Part shown: piece by piece, positions 16,857-25,278 of the stretch
How positions within the stretch are numbered: the stretch's first letter is position 1
How the letters are laid out: each line of letters opens with the position of its first letter
Source: JAJYKN01 sp035516155
Lineage (GTDB): Bacteria > Nitrospirota > UBA9217
Reading direction: 5' to 3'
Assembly: GCA_035516155.1 (NCBI GenBank)
Contig: DATJAP010000036.1
Span: 21,270-85,269 of the forward strand
DNA: 64,000 nucleotides
Translations under genes and position numbers: made by a program
Notes under the pieces: generated by a model
What the model was told of the DNA's origin: nothing
Databases searched by the model: none
What the model saw: only the letters and a program-made list of their open reading frames with translations

Positions 16857-18278
16857 ATGGATCTGTCAGCGAAAACCAAAGTAAACGATCTTTTAATTCG
16901 TTATCCCTTTTTAAAGGACTTTCTCATCAGTCTTAATCCGGAATTCAAGATGCTCGATAACGCGTTCATGCGCAAGACCGTGGGCAGGATCGCATCCCTG
17001 GGAAAAGTAGCCATGATCGGCGGGATGGATGTGAAAAAACTCCTCGATGAAATCGCCGCGGAGATCAAGAAGGAGACCGGCGAAGCGGTCGCTGTTTCGT
17101 ACGGCGAAGGCGGCCCTGATGAACAGGAATTTAAGATTGACAAAATGAAGGAAATCATCAAGGAACTTCATGCTGGAAAAGATGCCGAGTCGCAGAAAAA
17201 AAAGTTTGAGGAACTGATCAAGGATGTGGCACCCTGGGAAATCGCGCAGATGGAGCAGAAGCTTATTGCCGAAGGCATGCCTGAGACCGAGATAAAAAGC
17301 CTCTGTGAAGTGCATGTGCAGGTGTTCAAGGAAGCGCTGGAGCATAAGACGGTGCCCGGTCTTCCTGCCGGGCATCCGGTGCATACGCTGATGCTCGAGA
17401 ACCGGGCCGCGGAGGACATCCTGAAAGAACTGGAAGCGATTGCCGATTATGTCGGGGAAAAAGAAAAGCTCCTTGGCATTCTCGACCGCCTCGCCCAAAT
17501 CGACAAGCATTTCCTGCGCAAGGAGAACCAACTTTTCCCGATCATTGAAACAAAGGGTATCACCGGACCCTCAAAAGTCATGTGGGCTCTTCATGATGAT
17601 ACCCGTGGGTTTATCAAAGATGTGCGGAAGCGTATTGTTGACGGGAAGATGGAGAAGGTAGCCGCTGAGTCACTGGCGAAAATGGTCAATGACATGATCT
17701 ACAAGGAAGAGCATATCCTCTTTCCCATGGCGCTTGAAACGCTTTCCGAAGATGAATGGGCTAAAGTACGAAAAGGGGAAGAGGAGATCGGATTTGCGTG
17801 GATCAAGCCCGAAACGCAATGGAAACCTTCGGTGGGATCGTTCCAGCAAGAGCTTCTCGCTGAGAAAGTCGGCAGCCTGAATCTCGATACAGGCCAGCTC
17901 ACGGCAGAGCAGGTCAATCTAATCCTGACTCATCTCCCTGTGGATCTTTCCTTCGTGAACGAGAACGACGAGGTTGTTTATTATTCAGCCACGCCAGAAC
18001 GTATTTTCCCGCGCAGTCCGGGAGTGATCGGGAGAAAGGTACAGAATTGCCACCCCCCTAAGAGCGTCGACACGGTGGAGAAGATTCTCACTTCGTTTAA
18101 AGCAGGAACAAAGGATGTCGCGGAATTTTGGATCCAGATGCGCGGCAGAGTGCTCCTCATCCGGTACTTCGCCGTCCGCGATCCAGCAGGAAAGTACCGC
18201 GGCTGTCTGGAAGTTTCCCAGGACATTACGGAGATGCAGAAGCTCACGGGACAGAAGAGGCTACTGGATTGGGAGTAA
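16857..18278 (+). CDS. DUF1858-DUF438-hemerythrin-PAS protein
   Basis: 473 residues. Domain order: DUF1858-like helical domain (about 1-65), DUF438 (about 90-160), a hemerythrin HHE four-helix domain (about 165-310) with iron-ligand residues in HPVHTLMLEN, DKHFLRKENQLFP, ALHDDTR and YKEEHILFPM, then a C-terminal PAS domain (about 355-460; VDLSFVNENDEVVYYS to YRGCLEVSQDITE). The family is linked to sensing or repair involving iron, oxygen or nitric oxide; there is no output domain, so it probably signals by contact. Cytoplasmic. AAAGGAGG precedes ATG 16857, chosen over 16824. It has no close gene partner. Confidence 0.88.
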   Translation: MDLSAKTKVNDLLIRYPFLKDFLISLNPEFKMLDNAFMRKTVGRIASLGKVAMIGGMDVKKLLDEIAAEIKKETGEAVAVSYGEGGPDEQEFKIDKMKEIIKELHAGKDAESQKKKFEELIKDVAPWEIAQMEQKLIAEGMPETEIKSLCEVHVQVFKEALEHKTVPGLPAGHPVHTLMLENRAAEDILKELEAIADYVGEKEKLLGILDRLAQIDKHFLRKENQLFPIIETKGITGPSKVMWALHDDTRGFIKDVRKRIVDGKMEKVAAESLAKMVNDMIYKEEHILFPMALETLSEDEWAKVRKGEEEIGFAWIKPETQWKPSVGSFQQELLAEKVGSLNLDTGQLTAEQVNLILTHLPVDLSFVNENDEVVYYSATPERIFPRSPGVIGRKVQNCHPPKSVDTVEKILTSFKAGTKDVAEFWIQMRGRVLLIRYFAVRDPAGKYRGCLEVSQDITEMQKLTGQKRLLDWE

Positions 18279-18376
18279 TAACCGATTCAGATGAGAGGGG
18301 TCAAAAGCGACGTGAGCAGAAGGCAGCGGAAAGAGAGAGCAGCGTGTACAGAAGCCGGCCGAGCACGAACAACGGC

Positions 18377-18405
18377 TTGACAGACGGGTGGAGATTCGCT
18401 ATAGT
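18377..18405 (+). promoter_or_regulatory. Near-consensus promoter of the small secreted protein gene
   Basis: TTGACA (18377-18382), 17-bp spacer, TATAGT (18400-18405); leader of about 30 nt. Confidence 0.8.
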
Positions 18406-18441
18406 TTCGGTCATCTTATCCTATTTTGAAGGAGGTTCCGC

Positions 18442-18696
18442 ATGAAGCGTGTTCTGATCCTCGCAATAGTGGCAGTGATGGTTGTGGCAACCGCGGCATT
18501 CGCCGGGAAAACATATCAGTTCACCGGCAAGGTCCTGGAGGTCAAGGACAATGTGATCGTTGTCGACAAGAACGGCGAGAAATTCGAGATGACCAAGGAC
18601 GCCAACACAAAGGTAAAAGGCGACCTCAAGGTCGGCGCAAAGGTGACAGTGAAGTACGAGTCCCGCGCAGCAGAGATCGAAGTAAAGGGAAAATAA
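18442..18696 (+). CDS. Small secreted beta-rich protein, DUF5666-like
   Basis: 84 residues: a signal peptide (MKRVLILAIVAVMVVATAAFA) and a mature part of about 63 residues. The mature part alternates valine and lysine in short strands (YQFTGKVLEVKDNVIVVDKN, VKGDLKVGAKVTVKY), the look of a small OB-like barrel seen in DUF5666-type periplasmic proteins. Function unknown. AAGGAGG precedes the ATG. It has a strong promoter and strong terminator, so it may be well expressed. Confidence 0.75.
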   Translation: MKRVLILAIVAVMVVATAAFAGKTYQFTGKVLEVKDNVIVVDKNGEKFEMTKDANTKVKGDLKVGAKVTVKYESRAAEIEVKGK

Positions 18697-18715
18697 AAAA
18701 TACGATGCAACAGAT

Positions 18716-18751
18716 AAAAGCGGCACCAGAAATTTCTCGGTGCCGCTTTTT
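18716..18751. terminator. Bidirectional rho-independent terminator
   Basis: A 12-bp stem, aaaagcggcacc / ggtgccgctttt, with an 11-nt loop. T-rich on both strands, it serves the small secreted protein gene (plus) and hisF (minus). Confidence 0.9.
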
Positions 18752-18813
18752 GCGAGTCCCGCCATAAAACGATAATCGTGGTTTTTTACCGCAGTGGACG
18801 ACTCCCTGGTTGC

Positions 18814-19671
18814 CTACAACCTCACCGGCACACCGCGCTCTTTCAAGTACTCCTTCGCCTGCCTGATTGTATATTCCTTGAAGTGAAAGATCGAGGCCGC
18901 CAAGGCAGCATCGGCCTTGCCCTTGGTGAAGCCTTCATAGATGTGTTCCAGGTTCCCCACACCGCCCGAAGCGATGACCGGGATTGTGACTGCTTCTGCC
19001 ACGGCTCGCGTCAAATCCAGGTCGTATCCCGTTTTCTGCCCGTCCTGGTTCATGCTTGTGAGAAGTATCTCTCCTGCTCCGTACTCTTCCATCTTCCTCG
19101 CCCATGCCACCGCATTGATGCCCATGGGTTTCCTGCCGCCGTGGGTGTAGACTTCCCACCGTAGCTCAGAATTCTCGGTCTTGAGTTCAGCATGCGAGAG
19201 GAAAAGAGATTTGTATTGCGGGTCGTCAGCCCATTTCAAGGGCGGTTTGAAGTCGGGGTCATGGGCGACAACTCGCTTCGCATCGATGGCTACTACAATG
19301 CACTGGCTGCCGAAGCGCAGTGATGCGGCTTTGATGAACTCCGGGTCGTGGACTGCGGTGGTGTTGATCGATACCTTGTCCGCACCCGCGAGAAGCAGGT
19401 TCCTGATGTCGTCGAGCACTTTGATACCACCGCCTACCGTGAGGGGCATGAAAACCTCTTCAGCAGTCCTGCGTACCACATCAAGGATGATGCCGCGTTC
19501 TTCATGCGAGGCGGTTATATCGAGAAAGGTCAATTCGTCGGCGCCTTGCTCGTCGTATGCATTGGCGATCTCCACGGGATCGCCGGCATCGCGCAGGTTC
19601 ACGAAGCTCACGCCTTTTACAACCCGGCCGGCTTTTACATCAAGGCAGGGAATAATTCGCTTGGTTAACAT
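18814..19671 (-). CDS. hisF: Imidazole glycerol phosphate synthase, cyclase subunit HisF (with insertion)
   Basis: 285 residues, about 30 more than usual. The TIM barrel is complete, with the catalytic aspartates in CLDV (residue 11) and VAIDAKR (residue 130), VGGGI near 80, TSMNQDGQKTGYD, and ASGGVG near the end. With HisH it converts PRFAR plus ammonia to IGP and AICAR in histidine biosynthesis. The extra residues (about 136-170) sit in the loop after strand 5, just past the second catalytic aspartate, where other HisF proteins continue directly into WEVYTHGG. GAGGAG precedes ATG 19671. Last gene of the hisCBHAF unit. Confidence 0.95.
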   Translation of the reverse strand: MLTKRIIPCLDVKAGRVVKGVSFVNLRDAGDPVEIANAYDEQGADELTFLDITASHEERGIILDVVRRTAEEVFMPLTVGGGIKVLDDIRNLLLAGADKVSINTTAVHDPEFIKAASLRFGSQCIVVAIDAKRVVAHDPDFKPPLKWADDPQYKSLFLSHAELKTENSELRWEVYTHGGRKPMGINAVAWARKMEEYGAGEILLTSMNQDGQKTGYDLDLTRAVAEAVTIPVIASGGVGNLEHIYEGFTKGKADAALAASIFHFKEYTIRQAKEYLKERGVPVRL

Positions 19672-19871
19672 TAGCTCCTCAGTTAGACTGCCAAATTACA
19701 AATAACAAAGATAACGACTCAGGTCTCTGGCTTCTCCGGACCCGTCTCCGGCAGTGACCGAACGTCAACGAGGATTGCGGACACGTCGGAACGACTTCTC
19801 ATAAATTATATCCGACTTCTGGAGATGGCCGGATTGAGATTGTATAGAGCCGTTAATTGTAAATTAATTTT

Positions 19872-20618
19872 CTACCGCACACAGCGGTTATCGTTCATTT
19901 TTACAAACTGTATGGCTTCCTTCAAGTCCAGAGACCCGCTGTAGATCGCCTTCCCCGTGATCACGCCGCTTACGCCGGAGTACCGTACCGTGAGCAAGTT
20001 CTCGATATCCTTCATGGTATGGACGCCGCCTGACGCAATGACCGGGATGTGGAGCGCCTTGGCAAGAGCCTGCGTCGCTTCGATGTTCGGGCCCGAAAGC
20101 ATTCCGTCACGCTTGATGTCGGTGTAGACGATCGCGATGACACCATAGTCCTGCATCTGAATAGCAAGATCGATTGCTTTTACCTTCGTGACCTCTGCCC
20201 AGCCCTTGATGGCGACGAGACCTTCTTTGGCATCAATGCCGACAAGGATCCTGCCGGGAAACTTCTCACAGGCCTCGCGCACAAAGGCTGGATTCTCGAT
20301 CGCCGCGGTTCCGAGAATGATTCGGTCGATGCCGATTGAGACAAGTGACTCGATGGTTGCAATATCCCGAATGCCGCCGCCGACTTCAATAGGGATCTTG
20401 ATTGCCGAACGGATGGCCTTGATGGCACCAAGATTTTTCGGCACGCCGGCAAAAGCGCCGTTCAGGTCCACAACATGCAGCAGTTCGGCGCCCTGCGCCT
20501 CCCAATGCTTTGCCGTGGTCGCCGGGTCCTCGGAATAGACCGTAGCCTTGTCCATGAGTCCCTGTTCGAGGCGCACACATTTGCCTTCTTTTAAGTCTAT
20601 AGCCGGAATGATAAGCAT
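19872..20618 (-). CDS. hisA: Phosphoribosylformimino-AICAR ribotide isomerase HisA
   Basis: 248 residues, normal length. TIM barrel beginning MLIIPAIDLKEGKCVRL (catalytic Asp at residue 8), with HVVDLNGAF, EVGGGIR, GIDAKEG, YTDIKRDGM (second catalytic Asp) and ASGGVHT. It opens the ProFAR ring to PRFAR in histidine biosynthesis. The open frame reaches back to 20999, but the family N-terminus and TTGAGG 5 nt upstream fix the start at ATG 20618. Confidence 0.96.
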   Translation of the reverse strand: MLIIPAIDLKEGKCVRLEQGLMDKATVYSEDPATTAKHWEAQGAELLHVVDLNGAFAGVPKNLGAIKAIRSAIKIPIEVGGGIRDIATIESLVSIGIDRIILGTAAIENPAFVREACEKFPGRILVGIDAKEGLVAIKGWAEVTKVKAIDLAIQMQDYGVIAIVYTDIKRDGMLSGPNIEATQALAKALHIPVIASGGVHTMKDIENLLTVRYSGVSGVITGKAIYSGSLDLKEAIQFVKMNDNRCVR

Positions 20619-20746
20619 GAGAACCTCAAAAGATTGAGCAGCAAGGGGCAAGTTGTGTGTCTTCATTCGCAAGGGAAAGCACAGGATCCCGACATCCTTG
20701 CTGCCGGCGACATGACTCCCGCCCCCTTTTTCATGGCCCTTTGCCC

Positions 20747-21385
20747 TTATCCTTTTTGCTCCCCGAATTTTTTTAATATTGACAACCCCAGTGCCTGACT
20801 TTTCTCGGGGTGGAACTGGGATGCGAAGATATTGTCTTTCCAGATGCTCGATACAAAATCGATGCCGTACGACGTCGTGGTCGCGATCACGCTTTTGTCG
20901 TCGGGCACGACATGGAAGGAGTGTACGAAGTACACATAGCCGTTGTCCGGAACGTCCTGCAGCGCCGGTGCGCGGCGTTGAATCGAGAGGGAATTCCAAC
21001 CCATGTGTGGGACCTTCAATGTTGCGAGTTTTGAATCATGAGGTCCGAATTGAGGTCCTTTAAACCTCACGACACGGCCTTTAATGATACCGAGTCCCCT
21101 TGAAATTCCGAACTCCTCGCTCTCCGTGAACAGGAGCTGGAGACCAAGGCAGATGCCGAGAAAAGGTTTTCCGCTCGCGATGCTTTTGTACACCGCTTCG
21201 ATCAGCCCGTACTCCTCAAGATTGCGCATGCAGTCCGGAAAGGCGCCTACGCCGGGCAGTACTACGCGAGATGCGCTCAGAATTGTCCTCGGGTCTCTCG
21301 TGACCATGGCGTCGCGGCCAACGCGTTCAAAACCTTTCTGTACGCTCCTAAGATTTCCCATTCCGTAATCGATAATTGCGATCAT
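20747..21385 (-). CDS. hisH: Imidazole glycerol phosphate synthase, glutaminase subunit HisH
   Basis: 212 residues, class I glutamine amidotransferase. The triad is cysteine in GICLGLQLL, with histidine and glutamate in FHPEKS. The opening MIAIIDYGMGNLRSV and PGVGAF are typical. It supplies ammonia to HisF through the barrel. GGAG lies 7 nt upstream of ATG 21385. Lies between hisB and hisA as usual. Confidence 0.96.
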   Translation of the reverse strand: MIAIIDYGMGNLRSVQKGFERVGRDAMVTRDPRTILSASRVVLPGVGAFPDCMRNLEEYGLIEAVYKSIASGKPFLGICLGLQLLFTESEEFGISRGLGIIKGRVVRFKGPQFGPHDSKLATLKVPHMGWNSLSIQRRAPALQDVPDNGYVYFVHSFHVVPDDKSVIATTTSYGIDFVSSIWKDNIFASQFHPEKSQALGLSILKKFGEQKG

Positions 21386-21479
21386 AAAAATACTCCGCTA
21401 CAGAGAGCACGGAGAAGTCACGGGGAATCGTGAGCCCTTCTTCCGCCTGCCCTCCCACCATGATCTCCGTGGTTGATTA

Positions 21480-22070
21480 TCAGATTTTCCCTTTTGTCGA
21501 AAGCACGCCCCTGATCCTCGGATCGAGGCTCGTAGCCTGGTCCAGCGCGCGGCCGAAGGCCTTGAAGATCCCTTCGAGCATGTGGTGGACATCGCGGCCG
21601 TAGAGGACGCGTATGTGGAGGTTCATGCCGGCGTGGTTCACAACGGACTGGAAGAAGTCCTGCACCAATCCAGGATCGAAGTCCTTGAGTTTGTACTTTT
21701 TCGGCAGCTCAACCTGGTATACGAAGTACGGTCTGCCGGACAGATCCATGACCACCTGCGCCAGGGTTTCGTCCATGGGGACCGTGGCCTCGCCGTACCG
21801 GCGGATGCCCTTGCTGTCGCCGAGTGCTTTTTTCAACGCCTGCCCGAAGGCGATGCCCAGGTCCTCGACCGTGTGATGGTCGTCGATCTCCGTGTCTCCT
21901 TTTGCCTTGAGCGCGAGGTCGAAAAAGCCGTGCTTGGCAATGTGTGAGAGCATGTGATCCATGAAGGGCACGGCGGTTTTTATGCTGTATATCCCGATCC
22001 CGTCCAGATTCAGGGAGATTTTTATGTCCGTTTCTTTGGTCTTGCGGTCGATTGTTGCTTTACGGTTCAT
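21480..22070 (-). CDS. hisB: Imidazoleglycerol-phosphate dehydratase HisB
   Basis: 196 residues, monofunctional (no fused phosphatase). Metal-ligand motifs FMDHMLSHIAKHG, DDHHTVEDLGI and VNHAGMNLHI are present, and GRDVHHMLEGIFKAFGRAL closes the protein. It dehydrates IGP to imidazole acetol phosphate using manganese. AAAGGA precedes ATG 22070. The histidinol-phosphate phosphatase activity must be encoded elsewhere. Confidence 0.96.
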   Translation of the reverse strand: MNRKATIDRKTKETDIKISLNLDGIGIYSIKTAVPFMDHMLSHIAKHGFFDLALKAKGDTEIDDHHTVEDLGIAFGQALKKALGDSKGIRRYGEATVPMDETLAQVVMDLSGRPYFVYQVELPKKYKLKDFDPGLVQDFFQSVVNHAGMNLHIRVLYGRDVHHMLEGIFKAFGRALDQATSLDPRIRGVLSTKGKI

Positions 22071-22194
22071 AGAAGTCCTTTTCTAAGCGGAGACCGTCCT
22101 TCCGTGCTCCACCTGGAATTCAGCGATATTTTAAGGTAGCCTCGGATTCCCCGCTTTCGCAGGAGTCATGCAGTGGATCTTTTCAAACCTACGC

Positions 22195-23286
22195 TCAACT
22201 AAGGCCCTCAGCAGCCAGAATGCTCTTCAGTCGTTTTAGCAGCTCACGATTCTCTTCTGGCGTCCCGATGGTTATTCGCAGGCAATTCCGGAGCGGCCCG
22301 GGTTTGTTCAAATCCTTGACGAGGATGCCAGCCTGCTTGAGTTTTTGATGGATTGTCGAGGCATTCGAAGCGGTCCTGATCAGTATGAAATTGGTCTCCG
22401 TTGGATAGGCCGTGACGCCGTGGAGCTTTAAAAAAGCATTATAGAGCTTTTCCCGTTCTGAAATCAACAGCGAAATCTGACGTTCCAGGACATTCCGGTG
22501 CTTTAACGCCGCCACCGCGGCTACCTGGGAGAGACTATTGATGTTGTAGGGCAGACGAATCTTGTTGATCTCGTCGACGATGTCCCGCGAAGCTGCCAGT
22601 ACGCCGACCCGAAGACCGGCGAAACCGATTTTCGAAAGTGTCCTTAGGATGATCATGTTTGGATACTTTTTCAGGTATGGGAGCCAGGTTTTGCCCGAAA
22701 AACTGTAATAAGCTTCATCAATCACAATGGCGGCATCGGTTTTTTCCAGTATCTTCCGCATAGCCGCGTCGGAAAAATGGTTCCCCGTGGGGTTATTTGG
22801 ACAGGCGAGGAAGATCACCCGGGCCTTGCCTTCTTTTGCTTTTCTGACCATCAGGTCCGCATCGAGTTCGAAACTCGGGTCGAGCGGCGCTAGAACAACG
22901 TCCTGCGCAAGCGCGCGGGAGGTAATTTCATACATAGCGAAGGTAGGCACGGGAACGAGTACCGGTCCGCCGAAGGCAAGGATGATCGACTGGATCAGTT
23001 CATCCGAGCCGTTCCCGAGGATCATCTGCTCAGGCCGCATTTCCCAGAGTGATGCAATCGCCTTTTTCAGTTTCTTGGCCGAAGGATCGGGATAGAGGTT
23101 GATCGACGTGTTTTGGACAGCAGTGGCGATTTCCCGTTGCATTGGCTTGGGCAGGGAGAAGGGATTCTCCATCGCATCGAGCTTGATGCGAACAGGCGTT
23201 TCGTCGACATGATACGCCGCGAGCTTACGCACCTGGGGCCTGATAAGCCGGACAGGAGAGCGGTTTTTCGAGGTTTTTTTAGACAT
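22195..23286 (-). CDS. hisC: Histidinol-phosphate aminotransferase HisC
   Basis: 363 residues, PLP fold type I. Features: LDAMENPF, YPDPSAKKLKKAIA, GNGSDELI, CPNNPTGNHFS, IDEAYYSF, the lysine-bearing TLSKIGFAGLRVGV near 235, and C-terminal RITIGTPEENRELL. It transaminates imidazole acetol phosphate. ATG 23286 is chosen; an in-frame TTG at 23322 sits right at the predicted transcription start. First gene of the hisCBHAF unit, divergent from the DUF255 gene. No clear ribosome site. Confidence 0.94.
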   Translation of the reverse strand: MSKKTSKNRSPVRLIRPQVRKLAAYHVDETPVRIKLDAMENPFSLPKPMQREIATAVQNTSINLYPDPSAKKLKKAIASLWEMRPEQMILGNGSDELIQSIILAFGGPVLVPVPTFAMYEITSRALAQDVVLAPLDPSFELDADLMVRKAKEGKARVIFLACPNNPTGNHFSDAAMRKILEKTDAAIVIDEAYYSFSGKTWLPYLKKYPNMIILRTLSKIGFAGLRVGVLAASRDIVDEINKIRLPYNINSLSQVAAVAALKHRNVLERQISLLISEREKLYNAFLKLHGVTAYPTETNFILIRTASNASTIHQKLKQAGILVKDLNKPGPLRNCLRITIGTPEENRELLKRLKSILAAEGLS

Positions 23287-23328
23287 AGCAGGCACTATAC
23301 AAGAATCAACAGCCTTGTTCAAGCGGAA

Positions 23329-23334
23329 ATTATA
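23329..23334 (-). promoter_or_regulatory. -10 element for the hisCBHAF unit
   Basis: A perfect minus-strand TATAAT with start near 23322; no good -35. It is needed because the plus-strand DUF255 gene separates hisC from hisG. Confidence 0.45.
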
Positions 23335-23341
23335 GCGTTTA

Positions 23342-23370
23342 GTGAAATATCATCCGCGTTTTGGTATCAT
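23342..23370 (+). promoter_or_regulatory. Promoter of the DUF255 gene, predicting a leaderless mRNA
   Basis: GTGAAA (23342-23347), 17-bp spacer, extended TGG-TATCAT (23365-23370). ATG 23377 starts 7 nt after the hexamer end, at the expected transcription start. Confidence 0.6.
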
Positions 23371-23376
23371 GGGAGT

Positions 23377-25224
23377 ATGAAAAGGATCATCAATGCTGTA
23401 TTCGCGGTTCTTCTGTGCTCGCAAATGACGATGGCATCGGATTTCCGGTTTTCGCCGCGGCCGAACAAAGCAAATCTGATCCAATGGCGGAACTGGGGGC
23501 AGGACGCGTTTGACGAAGCGAAGAGGACGAATAAATTGATTCTGCTTTCGCTCAGCGCTGTCTGGTGTCACTGGTGTCATGTGATGGATGAGACAACCTA
23601 TTCCGATCCCGGGGTCATCGGCTTCATCAACGGGAATTTCATCCCCGTCAGGGTTGATGCTGACCTGCGGCCGGACATCGACTCGCTGTATAACCAAGGC
23701 GGCTGGCCCAGCACTGCTATTCTCACGCCCGAAGGAGAGGTCATCAGTGGTGGCAATTATTTCCCCCCCGAAGAGATGCTGGGCCGCCTCAGGAGGGCTT
23801 CCATCCTTATGCGAAGTGATCCCGCCGCCGTCGAAGGCCGCATTGAAGAGCTGAAAACCCTGGAAGAACTCCGGGCAAGCCGTCAGGAGGCGTTTACCGG
23901 CCTGCCGGACAAAAGCACCCTAGACGATATCCTGAAGCAGATAAAAAGTTCCTTTGACGATATGAACGGGGGTTTCGGGCGGGGCCAGAAATTTCCCAGC
24001 CCTGATACAATCGATTTTCTGCTCTCGATATACACCAGGCAAAAGGACAGGGAAGCCCTGCGGATTGTTTCGACCACGCTTGACCATATGGCGCAGGGGG
24101 AACTCTTCGATAAGACGGAGGGTGGTTTTTTCCGGTATGCCACAATGCCGGACTGGTCAGAACCTCATTATGAAAAGATGCTTGACGTAAATGCAGGCAT
24201 GATCAGGAATTATGCGAATGCCGCTCTCGCAACAGGGAAGAAGGAGTACCTTCGCATCGTTGATGAGACCATACGCTACGTTCAGGCGAATCTTTCTGAT
24301 GCAATAACGGGGGCCTTCTATGGAAGCCAGGACGCTGATGAGAGTTATTACCGTTCGAAAAACCGGAGCAAGTTGACAGCACCTGCTGTTGATAAAACCG
24401 TTTATACGGATTCTTCCTCGCTCATGGTCAGTGCGCTTGTTTCCGCTTACGAGGCAACGGGCAGGAATGCCTATCTTGCCTTGGCCAAAAAAAGCGGAGA
24501 TTTCATTCTCGAGAATCTATCTGCGGGAGACAACGGGGTCTTTCATGATCTGCGAGACAGGACGCCCGTGCTCAAGGGGATGCTGTCCGACAATGCCCTG
24601 TTCGGATCAGCCCTGCTCGATCTGTATAATGCGACCGGTGAAAAAAAATACCTTCATCGGGCGAAGCAGATCGGCCGTCTTCTCATTGATCGCTTCTATG
24701 ATGCAGATTCGAAGCGGTTTCGTATCTCGTCCGATCCGTCGCTCAAAAAACCCGTGACCGCCGGTATGCTTGCCGAGGTAAATAATAATCTCGCCAGCTA
24801 CCGAGCGCTCCGCTTCCTGAGCAGGCTCGCCTACGCCGGCGATGCCCCGCGATTCAGAGAAATACGCAATGCCGCAGCGGAGACCCTGAAGAATGAGTAC
24901 CATCGCTACGCGCCCTATGCCGCCTCCTACGGGAATGTCGTGCTTTGGATCACGGGAGATCCAATGGTGATCACGATTATCGCAGGGGAGCAAAGGGTGA
25001 ATGCCTATCTTTCCGCCATGACAGAGGTCTCTGTTCCAGAAAAGGTCGTGCGCGTGTTCTCCCTTCCAGCGGACGGGAAGACAATTTCCAAATTGGGATA
25101 TTCCCTGCAAGAGGCTGTGTATCTGTGCGCGGGAAAACGGTGCGCCGCGCCGATTGGAAATCCCGAAACGCTGAAGAGAGAGCTGAAGGATTTTGCAGGG
25201 GGCCCTTCGCAGGACAGAAAGTAA
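23377..25224 (+). CDS. Secreted DUF255 thioredoxin-like / glycosidase-fold protein
   Basis: 615 residues. A signal peptide (about 1-20) is followed by a DUF255 thioredoxin-like domain with the family motif WCHWCHVMDETTYSD near 65 and NQGGWPST near 110 (YyaL/SSP411-like proteins), then a long alpha-helical region of the six-hairpin (alpha/alpha) type with HYEKMLDVNAGMIRNY and GSQDADESYY. The family's biochemical role is not settled. Most homologs I know lack a signal peptide; here the protein should be periplasmic, so CHWC may act in disulfide chemistry. The gene is inverted inside the his cluster. Confidence 0.85.
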   Translation: MKRIINAVFAVLLCSQMTMASDFRFSPRPNKANLIQWRNWGQDAFDEAKRTNKLILLSLSAVWCHWCHVMDETTYSDPGVIGFINGNFIPVRVDADLRPDIDSLYNQGGWPSTAILTPEGEVISGGNYFPPEEMLGRLRRASILMRSDPAAVEGRIEELKTLEELRASRQEAFTGLPDKSTLDDILKQIKSSFDDMNGGFGRGQKFPSPDTIDFLLSIYTRQKDREALRIVSTTLDHMAQGELFDKTEGGFFRYATMPDWSEPHYEKMLDVNAGMIRNYANAALATGKKEYLRIVDETIRYVQANLSDAITGAFYGSQDADESYYRSKNRSKLTAPAVDKTVYTDSSSLMVSALVSAYEATGRNAYLALAKKSGDFILENLSAGDNGVFHDLRDRTPVLKGMLSDNALFGSALLDLYNATGEKKYLHRAKQIGRLLIDRFYDADSKRFRISSDPSLKKPVTAGMLAEVNNNLASYRALRFLSRLAYAGDAPRFREIRNAAAETLKNEYHRYAPYAASYGNVVLWITGDPMVITIIAGEQRVNAYLSAMTEVSVPEKVVRVFSLPADGKTISKLGYSLQEAVYLCAGKRCAAPIGNPETLKRELKDFAGGPSQDRK

Positions 25225-25250
25225 TCGGTTTGGTATCGCGGGAACAAGAG

Positions 25251-25271
25251 AAGGCGGCTTTTGGCCGCCTT
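25251..25271. terminator. Hairpin between convergent DUF255 and hisG genes
   Basis: An 8-bp stem, aaggcggc / gccgcctt, with a short loop. The T-tract is poor, but the hairpin lies exactly between the two convergent stop codons. Confidence 0.6.
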
Positions 25272-25278
25272 GCTTGCC

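Noticed and set aside
22080..23322. HisC starting at TTG 23322
   Set aside because: The codon lies at the predicted transcription start and the extra residues are not typical of the family; ATG 23286 preferred, although a leaderless TTG start is formally possible.
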